In this document: one piece after another, positions 39,601-51,600 of the stretch
Layout of the letters: each line of letters starts with the position of its first letter
Position numbering within the stretch: position 1 is the first letter of the stretch
Assembly: GCA_014218235.1 (NCBI GenBank)
Contig: CM024759.1
Coordinates: 76,343,079-76,407,078, forward strand
DNA: 64,000 bases
Direction of reading: 5' to 3'
From: Colocasia esculenta
Taxonomy: Eukaryota > Streptophyta > Magnoliopsida > Alismatales > Araceae
Notes under the pieces: model-generated
Told to the model about the DNA's origin: nothing
Databases searched by the model: none
The model's input: the letters and a program-made list of their open reading frames with translations, nothing else
Made by a program: the position numbers and the translations under genes

Positions 39601-42600
39601 AGACCATCAGATCATCCAGTGATTGGCACCAAATGGGTGTTCATGAACAAATTGGATAAAGTTGGTGTGATCAAAAGAAACAAGGTCAGACTGGTAGCTC
39701 AAGGCTATTCCCAAGAGGAAGGCATAGATTTTGATAAAACCTATGCACCAGTAGTTAGACTTGAAGCTATTAGAATCTTACTTGCATATGCATCCGCATT
39801 AGATTTAAAATTGTTTCAAATGGATGTTAAATCAGCTTTTCTAAATGGTTACATAAAGGAGGAAGTTTATGTAGAACAACCTCCAAGTTTTGATGAAATC
39901 GATTTCCCGAATCATGTATTTAAATTGCACAAAACATTATATGGTTTGAAACAAGCACCAAGAGCATGGTACGAACGTTTAAGTGCATTTCTATTGAACC
40001 ATGGTTTCATTAGAGGTCAAGTAGACAGTACATTATTTGTTAAGTCTAAAGTCAAACATATCTTGTTTGTTCAAATATATGTTGATAATATAATATTTGG
40101 TTCTACTGATGAATCTCTGTGCAAGTATTTTGAAAAGCTTATGCAGGGAGAATTCGAGATGAGCATGAAACGGGAGCTTAACTACTTCCTTGGATTGCAA
40201 ATCAAGAAAGGAAAGGAAGGTACTCACATCTGCCAAGCCAAGTACAACAAGGAATTCTTAAAGAAGTTTGGATTCGAAAATGCTAAGCCACTGTCAACGC
40301 CTATGAGCACATCAACAAGGTTAGACAGTGACAAGGAAGGTAAGAATGTAGACCAAAATGTCTACAGAGGTATAATAGGTTCACTACTTTATTTAACTGC
40401 CAGTAGACCTGATATACTGTTTAGCGTATGCATGTGTGCTACGTATCAGGCAGACCCTAAAGAATCTCATTTAATTAGTGTCAAAAGAATTTTTAGATAT
40501 TTAGCTAAAACCCAAGATTTAGGTTTGTAGTATCCAAAGTCATGTGAAATCAACTTAGTAGGTTATTCTGATGCTGACTATGCTGGATGCAAGGTAGATA
40601 GAAAGAGCACCAGTGGATGTTGTCATGGAAGGAAGAATCGCCGGGATCGAGCCAGAATCGCTCGATCCCGGATCGGATCGACCCCCCAAGGACCGATTCC
40701 CCCTTGAAGCCCCCCAAAACCCCACATTTCCGGCTGGATCGACCCAACTCAGTAGGATCTGAGTTGGATCGCTCGAGTCGAACCGGGATCGATCGATCCC
40801 GGCTCGATTCAGTCGATCCAGACTGATCCAGGTCGATTCCCTCAGGCTACCTTCAGGATCCTCTTCAGGCAGGGTTGTTAGGATCTCCTTATTTACCTGA
40901 ATATCATTTAAGTAAATGAACTATTTGTAGTTTCATTTACTTAAGATATTACATGTAAATAAGGAAGTACCCCCCATTTGAATCTAATAAAAATATCAAA
41001 AAAATCATATCTCTTACCAATAAAAAGTCAACTCTCCCATCGAAGAAGAAAATCGCGATTTTGGTGATTTTAGCGAAATGCTAACTTTCTAATCTCTCGT
41101 AATTTAGTTTATCTAAAAATTTGATAATTCAAATAAACCACATGGAACACTAAAAATTCAAAGTCCGGTAAAAAAAGTCAAACGTGCATGTGACTTCTCC
41201 AATGGAGCCACTCTCCTACTGACAGCACTTAGTCTGTTTGAGACCTCTCAGGATTTGGTCAAACTTAAGTTATCATCATCCAAACCTCTTAGAATTTGGT
41301 CAAATTGAGCTACCATCACCCAACTCATGACACTCATGAGTTTGGGTGATGATAGCTTAGTTTGACCAAATCCTAAGAGGTCTCAAGTAGACTTAGTGCT
41401 GTCAGTAAGAGAGCGGCTTCTTGGAGAAGTCATATGCACGTTTGATTTTTTTTGTTGGACTTTAGATTTTTAGTATTTTATTAGACTTATTTGAATTATA
41501 AAATTTTAAATATGTCAAATTATGAGAGATTAGAAAGTTGCTACTTTGATAAAATCACAAAATTGCGATTTTCTTCTTGGATGGGAGAGTTGGCTTTTTA
41601 TTAGTAAGAGATGTGATTTTTTAAATATTTTTATTGGATTCAAATGGGGGATATTTCCTTATTTACATGTAATATCTTAAATAAATGAAACTACAAATTT
41701 TAACATTTACTTAAATAGTATTTAGGTTAATAATACACCAAGTCTTTAATATTTTATACTTTTCTTGTATTATTATAGTAGTAATAATACACAAAATCTT
41801 ATGTTTCATATATTATGAATGCATGTATGATTGGTTTTTTATGCAAATATTAGTTCTTTCAATTTATCAGATTTTCCCTCATTTTTGCTGTTTTTTTCTA
41901 TTTTTTTCTGAATTTTCCTGAATTTTTTCCCCAAAAAAGCCATTTTATAAACTGGCCGATCCAAGATCGGCCAGACTTCCCTTGGATCCATGGGATCTTG
42001 CGATCCGATCCGATCCAAGATCGGATCGAGCCTGGTCGATCCCGATCCCGATTCCGATCCTGCCTTCCATGGATGTTGTCAATTTCTTGTAGGATGTTTG
42101 ATCTCGTAGTCCTCAAAGAAACAAAATTCAGTGGCACTGTCTACAGCTGAAGCTGAGTACGTGGCTGCTGGAAGTTGTTGTACACAACTCTTGTGGATTA
42201 AGCAACAACTTGAGGATTATGGACTCAATCAAGACAATTCCATTATTGTGCGACAACACGAGTGCAATAAATCTAACCAAGAATCCAGTCCAGCATTCAA
42301 GAACGAAGCACATTGAGGTTAGATATCATTTCATTCGTGATCATGTAGCTAATGGTAATATAGACATATCGTTTATTGATACTAATAATCAGTTAGCAGA
42401 TATCTTCACAAAGGTCTTACCTAAAGAGAAATTTACTTCTCTTAGAAGAGAATTAGGAATGTGTAAATTATGAACGAATTATCTGTATAAAACTGAAATA
42501 TTAATTTTCATAATATCAATTATTTTTCCTTCTTGAATTTAAGCAAAATTTCAAATATTGCTTGCTTGTTTAAATATCCTTGACAGTTCGCAAGTTAAAA

Positions 42601-45600
42601 GTATTTATTCTTTTCAAATTGGTTATTTTGTCGTGCTCTGCCATCTTGCCGCCTCTGTTTTCGAAAAGTCACTTTACTCTTTCGATAAAACTCGTAATCT
42701 ATGGTGCAACGATTCACATTCCGCCTTCATCTCATTCGACTTACCTGAGACGATACCCTATCAACTCCGGCATCGACTCTCTGAGATTTCAAGCTTTCAA
42801 CTCCTTCCCGCGAGAAATTTCTTGAGGGTTTCTGCTTCACCTCTCCTTCCAATCATCCAGAAACTTTCCCAATTCAATTCCATAGTTGTTTTTGGAGTTT
42901 CCGGCACCGTCGGGGGCTACGGAGCTGAGTTTCTCACTGCAGAGCAGCAAGAAAGATTTACTCAGTAAAGACGAAGCTTTGTGGAAATAAGGCTGTAGAC
43001 GTTGCAGATTTGCAGAAAAATAGAATGGGCAGTGTTGTTGCAGCAATGGAGAAGATGAAGTGGTCAAAGATAGCAACTCTCTCAGAGGTAAGTTACCCAG
43101 ACCTCGTCAAAGCTTTCTATGTGTGCCTGAAGTTTGAGGAAGACGGGTCTTTGACATCATCTGTCAAAGGAACCCAGATCAGAATCACATATGAGCTTTT
43201 GGAGTCTCTATTTGGAGTTTGCACCACCGGTCACAGTGGGGTACACACTATGGACACCCAGGCGAAGGGATTAGGGATTATTGGTCCCGAGTTTAAGCTT
43301 AAGGATGGAAAGGTGGATATTAACCAAATGAATGCCTTCAACCGCTTACTGCACTTTATAGTCTGTCAGATTCTGGTCCCCAAAAGCGCCACTTTCTCAA
43401 CCTGTACTAAGGCAGATTCGGATATGATGTTCTGGACCATCCAGAACTAAGAAATAAACATGGCAGAAGTTATTTTGGAAAGGATGAAGCTTGCATCTGC
43501 TTAGATTTGGGACAAGAAGTATAAATTAAACGTGTCCCTTCCATATGCTCACCTGCTCACCAAGGTTTTTCAACATTTTGGTATTAATTTGTTTGAAGCA
43601 GTGCTAGAGAAGATGGGGCAGGCAATTCGCAACAAAAATTTGAAGAAGAGCGGATTCTCTTTGGTTAATGGTATATAGACCAAGACTTCAGTGGCTGAGG
43701 GTGAAGTCATCGTCGGCGAAGCCCAAGAGGTCCAGGAAGCAGAAGCAGCAGGCAGCAGAATAGAGGAAACAGCAGCAGCAGCAGATATCCAAGAAGAAAC
43801 AGCAGAAGTCAAAGTTGAAGACTTAGTACTTAGAAGCCGTCGGATTGAGGACATTCCTAATGAGCAGATTGAGCCCGTTGGGCAAATTGCAGAGGATGTG
43901 CCTCCTTCATCTCGTATTGCTTCCATTCTTAGGGATGCACTTGACTCCCTTCCTAGCACTCAAGGGGAGCCAATGGTCAGTGATGTTCAGGCTTCGAGTG
44001 GTGCACATGTTGTTTTAGAAGAGGCATCCATTCAGGGGGAGCAGGAAATTGTATATGAAGATGTGTAAGTAGAAGATGCTCCTGCTCAGGGGGAGCAAAA
44101 TCAGGAAGATGAAGCTGTGGCATCAGGCCACAATGATATTCAAATGGAAGATGCTCCTATCCAAGGGGAGCAAGCAGAAGCAGTCCAAGATGATGCACCT
44201 ACGGAGGATGCCCCTGCTGAAGGGGAGACTTTTGGTGAGAAGGAAGGTCAGTCTCAGGGTAGAGGACTGAAAACCCCCCAGTCAATCAATTCAGAGAAGG
44301 TGAGACTGCCAGTTCTTCTGACTCAGATGAACAGGATGAACATGTTGATCATGATGAGCCCCATTGCTAGGGCAAGGGAGAAGGGAAAAGGAGTTGCTTC
44401 AGAGATCCCTCTCCTTACAGAGGCACCACATCAAAGGCCAAGGCACCAAAGATTTGTCATCAATTTGAAGCCTGTGGTGGATAGACTAGATGCCCAATGT
44501 GAGATACTCTACTCTGTGCAATCAGATATCACCTCTATATTCTTGAGCCAAAGCTCGGCAGGAAAAGAAATGGGCATAGTAAAGAATGCGATAAGGTGGT
44601 TGAATAAAGAAATGGGAAGCATGAAGTCATTGCTGTCAGATATTTTAAAGGAGGTAAGGGCACCAACACCTCCAGCTCCCACACCACCTGCTCCTCAGTC
44701 CTCTGAGGAGGTTGTAGAAGTTGTTAGGCCATCGGGGCCAGCATCTGAAGATTTGCCATCAGGGCATGTTCCTGAGGATCAAGCAGGACCATCAGGGCCA
44801 GTAATTGTTGATAAGGTGGCAGCTGTAGATTCAGAGCCAGCAGGGCCAGTTGAGGAGATGTCAGGGCCATCCGGGCCAGTGGAAACTGGAGCTGATCATG
44901 TCACAGAAGAAGAAGAAGATATAGCTCCTGAGCCCCCAGCTCCTTCTCCTATTCAGACACCAGCCCCTCCTTCTCCACCTTCATCCTCCACAACACCTCC
45001 AGCTCCACCTACCTTTAAACAACCACTACCCAGAACCATCTCTTCTCCTACTCCATTTCCTTCCCAATCCTCTTCATCACCTGCCTCTTCCACTCACTTT
45101 CCTCCACCTCCATCTTCTTTTGAGGTTCCTCCAGCCTCCTCATCAGTTGGAGCCTCCTCATCTTTTGGTCCCTCTTCTTCTGGACCAACTGATATACCTC
45201 CCTCTACCTCACATTTCTTTCTTCATCCTTCGACTCCTCCCTCCTTCATTACTATCATTCCGGAGAGTGCTCAAATTGATGGCCCCTTTCTCAGGACATG
45301 GAAGATGATCCTCCTCTAGCCCTCTCATCTTCACTTCTCTAGATCCTTGTTATCCACCTCTATAGTTTTCTCTAACAACGGACAACAAAAATAAACCACT
45401 CTATAGAGAATTCCTTCATAAAGTTATTTTTACTACCATCATTAACCTTCCTCATCTAAATCTCTCTGACCATCTTAATGTCATTTTGCCTTACACTTCC
45501 CTTTCTAAATCCAAAAAATCAAAATCTTCTCTTTAGCCGAAGCCAAAACTGAAGAGCAAGTGGGCTCGGAGTCATAAAGTTTTGTACAGTAAGTTTCTTC

Positions 45601-48600
45601 TTGCCAAATCAGCCAGGTTCCCTCCCCGGGGTCATTCCTTGACCTTATCTGAATGGTTCCAGATCCTTTACAAGGACACCTGGGCTCCTTTCATTCAGAA
45701 GGAAATCAAAATGATCAGGCACTTTCAGATGTTCATGATTACAGATATCTCAATCATCTTCCTGAGGTTCAGCTTGGTCAGTTCAAGCAGGCTATTAGAA
45801 ATCTTGGGTCAGTTGAAGCTCACACTGAAGCTATTCAGATTGACTTTGCCACCCTCCAGTTGCCTAATACTGTTCTTCTTCCCCCACTTCATTCTCTGGT
45901 CATGGATTCAGCTGTTAGCTCTCTTATTTTTTAGCGTTTTACCAGAGCCATGGGAAGAATCAAAGTGCAAAAGAGTTATCTGGTTGCCTTTCACAGATTT
46001 TTGTTTCGAGAGTATCACCAGGGCCATGTCAATGCCGATGATCAAAGTGCAGAAGGGTTATCTGGTTGCTCATTTTCTTCCTCTCAGTATTCGCTTCGAA
46101 TCAAGCATTATGCTGTTAGCTTGGTCCAGGGGCTTGTCTTCCTGAACACATTCTTGTGTTTGTTTCCCTTCGTGTTGAAGGAAGACCTGGGGATTCCAGG
46201 GTGTTTGTTTCCCTTCGTGTTGAAGGAAGACCTGGTGGGATCTAGGATGTTGTATTTCCTCTTCGGGTTGTAAAGAGAAGACCAGCTGCGGCTGAGTATG
46301 TAAGTGTCCTTGAGGGGGACTGTACCCTTGGGTAGTGAAATCATGAGGTATTGCTCAGGGACTAGACGTAGGACTCCTGTGGAGAGGAGATCCGAACCAG
46401 GATAAATCCTTGTGTAGTGTGATTGCTTTGTGCATATTTGTTGTTAACTCTCACTAACACTAACATCTATCGAAGTGTGTTTTGAGTGATTGTTTTTGTG
46501 GACAGGTTTTAAAGTGATCAAATTTTAATATCACATTCACCCCCCCTCTGGGCTAGATAGTTGGACAACAAACCGGATCAAGGAGGTTGAGAGTACACGA
46601 CTGACCAAGACAAATGTGCCTGCAGTGCTCATCTCGTCGTCCTTTCTTCGCCAAGAGTTTCCTACCTTTGCTGGGACATCACTTGCTCTGAGGCGCCGCG
46701 GTACAAAGGGGCAGACTTCTAGGCAGGCCAAGCGGAAGGCTTATGTAAGGGCCTTGAAGCCCCTGGTACGTCCAGACAACAGCTTGACAACCTCGAGGGG
46801 CAGCAGTGTGTCGTCAGGTGTTTACTAGTGGTGGCGCCACTTCTTGCTGGACTGTGGGTACCCTCAAGACGCAGCACTTTCGAGCCCTATTCTCCCAGGC
46901 AGCTTTAATAATGATTTGTGGTGGAAATGGGAGGCACATCCGTCACTCAATCGCCTGTGTTAGGCTGATTGCGTTTGTTAGCCAAATCGAGAGCGACACG
47001 AGGCTGTTGGATTTCTGGAGTGCCATAGTAGGGGCCGGGAATGTTGTGAAAATCCCCTCTGAGAAAGTGGTTCTTCCACTAACGTTTTCCCCTACGCCAA
47101 GTGGCATGTACCTTCTTAGCACAATTTTGGTTCGCTTTCTTTCCGCCTTTATGCTTTTCACCTATAACATGGATGTATGAGCTTTTTCATTGCCATGCTG
47201 ATCAAATTTCTTTCTTTTCCTTAAACAGCGAGCTACATCTAGTTGACGGCGAGGCAAAGGCAAAACGCCTCCTACAACCGAAAGTGTCGCGCCAGTAGGG
47301 AGGCTAGTCCTTTGCAACCGGCTACTCGCGGGAGGGCCTCTAGGCCATCCCCTTCAGATGGGGAAGGTGATTTTGATTTTCTCCTCCCGATCTTTCAATA
47401 TTTCAGCACCTTTTCTCTTTTTTTTTTTTTTGCTAGTGGGGGCCTCCCAACTCTTAGGTGGTAATTTATGCCTTTTTCTTCTTGTCTTGCAGCTTTGCGC
47501 TCACCCAGGGGTGAGGATCCGGTTGGGGCTACACAACACGATGATGCAAACCCCCTGGCTGACGACGACTACAACCCCACTTTCGATGGGACACCAACCC
47601 CGGATGTAGCAGATCTTCCTCGGGCGTCCCCGACTGAGCAGGGTAAATGGCCAATAAAATCGGCACAAAGCCACTTCGGGAATGAAACACTCGGGCAAAG
47701 GATTGTGCCTAGCAAAATAGAACCACCAGCTGGAGGCCACCAGGTGCCGATCCTGACTCTTGTACAATCTGGCAGTCAAGGCAAAATCGGCATTGGGGGG
47801 AATAGCCTGGTCGTAACCGAAGTTGCGAGAAAAACGGCACGGGTAGTACGGCTCTAAGTACAAAGACGCCCCCTTGTGGAAAAGAAGAACGTTGGGGCGA
47901 ATGCAGCAAAGCCAGTCTTTGCGAAAGGACCCACTGGAAGCGGCACTGAAAGGTAGGCAGTAAATCCACCCCTCGTCGCCCTCCTCGGCCCAAAGCCGGA
48001 AGCCTCGCGAACAACAGGAAAACTCCAGTCCCAGCTGTCCAGCTGACGGCACGAAGGAAAGTCGTCATCGCGCCTCGGTCAACTGCTGATATGCGTCATG
48101 GCCCAGACGGTTCCGGAACATAAGAAGCAGTGGTGCTGAAGGGTCGTCGACGCCGACACTCTGGCATAGCTCAGGCAATAGAAGACCGGTCCAAGCACTC
48201 AAGTAGTGGGTCGCTAGAGAAATGCTCCTGTCACTGGGAGAAGGACTGGCCGTCAAGTCTCCCAAACCGTGAAAAATGTTGGCCAAAGTTGCGGGGGACA
48301 GAGCCAACTACACGCCGTTGGCGAGAAGACACGCCGGTTATATGAGCTCCGGCCTGACTACCCCCTCCTCCCCGAACGGGAGGACAAATGTGCCCAGCCA
48401 GTAGACGAGATAGACTGCTAAGTAGGTCCTATCCGAAAGCTGCCTCGGGTTCCAACCGTCGTCCCAAGGTGCGGACAGATATCTAGTGTTGTCCTCAAAG
48501 TCCACAGACAACTGCTTATACTCGGCCGGGTCACGGGTATCTGAAGCAAACCCGTCGCAAAAACAGTAGGGGCCGTTGTAGAAGAAACGGACCCAGGCGT

Positions 48601-51600
48601 GAAAGCTCACGTACATTCCCCTCGAAGCACTGAGGCACTGCTCTCCATGGTTTGCCGAGTCGGAATCGGAAGGCGAATCGGGTTGCTCCTGATTCGCTCC
48701 GATTCCCCCCGAATCGGTCCGAATCGGACCGATCGCATGGTATATTAATATATATATATAATATGATATATATATTGCAGATATATTATATGTATTACAT
48801 ATGATAATATTATATATATATTTATATTATATAAAGGGAATCGGGGCGAATCAGGCGAATCAGGGATCGGGTTTCCCCTGATCGCTCCGATCGGGGAATC
48901 GGGCCGATTCGCCCCGCCATGACAAACCATGCTGCTCTCTGCCGCATCAGGTCAAATCTCGCCAGACCTTCATCAAATATCTGAAGCTGTATGGCATGAT
49001 GTAGGAGTCGGTCCCGGAGGAGTAGTCGCGGTGGAGGTCATCCAGGCACACCTCCTCGTAGAAATGGCCAGAGATGGGAAGGTCAGAAATCCTGTGGAAG
49101 GCCCACAGGTCATAGCAAGTCTCCCCCTCCGCTGTGCTGAAGGTATTAAACCTTTGGTTAAACCTCTCTGCCAGGGCCTGCAACAGCCCTGAATGGCATG
49201 GATAGCTGTGGAGGGCGGCCGAGACCACGTGCAGAAGGCCAACCTGGTCCAGTAGCGTGTGGTAGTGATGCAAAACTCCCATCAGCTACTCAGTCGCACT
49301 AAAGCGGAAACGGTGCGATAAAATCACGAACCCCCTGTCATACCAACTAGCGGCTTCCCCACTTAAAATCCGGTAGAGGAAGCAGAGTCGGTCATAACCC
49401 TCAAGTGCAAACTGAGTACCGAAAGGCAGCAAGACATGTCCAGCAAAGAAGGCCCCAATCTTGTGCTGCACGTGAATCTCCCAGGTAGCCGGCACAACCG
49501 AAATCCCCTTGACGGGGTGAGCCAACTCGGAGCCGAAAAGCCCCAACTGGCCTGCATTGGGAAACTGCACCTGGATGGGACAGCCGAGCGGAAAACTGGG
49601 GTAATTCAAGCCATATGTCCCCAGCATGTTGTCGCGACCTACCAGAATGGCCTTCTCCAACTAGACCCGTTCAATCGCCAGGAGATTAGCGAGACCATCC
49701 TATCCGTCAAGGACAAAACTCTGAATGAATGGGAACAGGTGCTCATCCAAAGGAAAGTACCTGGGGTAGTTGTCTCCCCTCAAATAGCAATAAACTCTGT
49801 CAAATCGAGTAGCTGAATATAAGTCCACTGTGCCCATGGACGGTGAAGGATCCTCCAAAGGCCCCCGGGCACACACCGTGATGCCACTATCAAGTCCGAG
49901 CAAGTCCTCCCTCATGATTACACAAGGAGTAAATGAAGGCATTGGGTCGTCCGTACGCCGGACAATGCCCTCCGGTCGGCGCGACGCCTCGCTACTCTCC
50001 CCGCGATGGCTCGATGAACGAGGCATCGTCAACATTGTCAAGCAAAAAGTTCAACTGTCAGAAATAATGACGGTGCGACAAGGTAAACAATTATAAGTGC
50101 AGAAGAAAGAAATGCATTTAAAGACAGCCACGGGATACCTGTCGTCGCCCCCGTCTCCGACGGATATCCCGTGGGGGGCATTTGTTGAACCTGGAAAAAT
50201 GTCGGGATTTAAACAAAGCCCGGGCAGTAAATCCGCCCGGAATAATGCGGAGCTTTGGAAAAAAAACCTCGATCTCCCCCACTCGAACACCTGAGATAAA
50301 TGGGTTCGAGTCCACATTTCAATCCGTTTTAATTCGGATAATGTATTAAAAATGACGTTCAAAAGATCCATTAGGGAGGAACATATACCCTCTGACGGGC
50401 AAAAGTCAATGTCCTGGAGTGCGTCTAAGGTTGCGCACGCGCAACGCGTGCACGTGTTCGGGCGGGCAAAATAGCCTCGACGTCCAAAAACGGAGACAAA
50501 CGCACGTTAAATGCACAACAAACGGCTTCAAACGTGCGTCAACGGCAGTCAAAATGGACTAAGGAAGACCCCGGGGGCCCACCTTTATAGCTTGCACGTC
50601 CCCCGGGCACCCCCCACGAGGTTTGCCTACGCTGGAGCCACCCCCACAGGGTGGTTTTGAGTGGACTACCCCCTGCGGGGGTGTCCCGGCGCCCAAAGCC
50701 ACCCCCTACGGAGGTGCGCACTGCGCAGACACCCCCTGCGGGGGTGTCCCGGCGCCCAAAGCCACCCCCTACGGAGGTGCGCACTGCGCAGACACCCCCT
50801 GCGGGGGTATGGCCCTGTGCGGACACCCCCGACCGGGTGCCGCGCGCATGGCCACCCCCAGCGGGGTAGCCTGCCGACCATGGCCAGGCTGCAGACACCC
50901 CCTGCAGGTGGTCTGCTGGCTCTGGCCAGCCCACAGTGACCTGGGGGGGTTTGCGCGCCAGCCCCAAAGGGGCCGGCGGACCCCTCCCAGCGGCCCCCCA
51001 AAACCCCTATAAATAGAGGGGTAGGGGCCAAGAAGAAGGGGACCTGACCTTTGAAATTCTCCAGGGACTTTTGGAAGAAGGTTTGGAGGGGCACTGCCCT
51101 ACACTGTCTGTGCTTTGGGGAGAGAAATACCTTCCTCCGAGCTCCGTCCGTTGTCCGCACGTACGTTGGGCCTCTCCGTGCTCCGTCTGTGCCTTGTGAC
51201 GTGGAAAGACGAAGACGTCGCAGGTCAATATATAAGACCCGAAACTTTGTAAATAAGTCCTTCAGTGTTTTAAAATAACACGTGTGAAGGCAAGTTTGTG
51301 TAAACGCCCAATGGAGGCATATATACCCCATTGAGGACATATATGTAAATGTCGTGAATATAAAATATTTGAGGACATTTGTGGAATTTCAATTGTCGTC
51401 TAAATTCCTTAAAGTTCGGCAAAAGGTCTTTTAACAAACGTATCGTATTAAAGGTATTCGGGTTATTACCCGATGTAAATGAAACACTGACTCCGGTCGG
51501 TAGGGAACGGTCCAGTACACGACCACCTTAATCGCCTGAAAAACAGACGTGCGTGGAAAAAAATATAAAATGCTTGAGAGCTCAGGGTTTATACCCAATG

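Larger units (their letters stand above)
37960..42472 (+). pseudogene. copia pol: protease, integrase, RT, RNase H
   Basis: Protease active site DSG in WYLDSGCSRHMSG (about 37982). GAG-pre-integrase HRRLGHCSLDGMRKL near 38375 with CGPCAKGKH. Integrase core with DDYSRFTWVSF, SDHGGEF and TPQQNGVAERKNRTL (38600-38880). RT in one open frame 39547-40530 (GTKWVFMNKLDKVG, MDVKSAFLNG, LYGLKQAPRAWYERL). The catalytic box at 40078-40089 reads YVDN instead of YVDD. A Trp codon is a stop at 40528-40530 (usual GLWYPKS). RNase H starts GYSDADYAGC, is split by a hAT element (40624-42071) after STSGCC, resumes with STAEAEYVAA and, after a frameshift near 42245, CDNTSAINLTKNP and KHIEVRYHFIRDH. At least five further shifts or stops. 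Confidence 0.93.
34038..46570 (+). mobile_element. Ty1/copia element, SIRE/Maximus type
   Basis: Full-length but damaged: 5' LTR 34038-36103, primer-binding site at 36106, gag with two zinc knuckles, protease, integrase, RT, RNase H, an env-like downstream region and a truncated 3' LTR ending at 46570. Order protease-integrase-RT-RNase H defines copia; two knuckles, a long coiled-coil gag tail and an extra 3' reading frame point to the SIRE/Maximus group. Flanks read ...AACTCGG | TGTTTCGG and CAACA | AACCGG, a possible decayed duplication. Inserted in the PMD element. Confidence 0.92.

Noticed and set aside
50666..51340. 224-codon minus-strand open frame
   Set aside because: Same cause: translation of the G/C tandem array of the inverted LTR.
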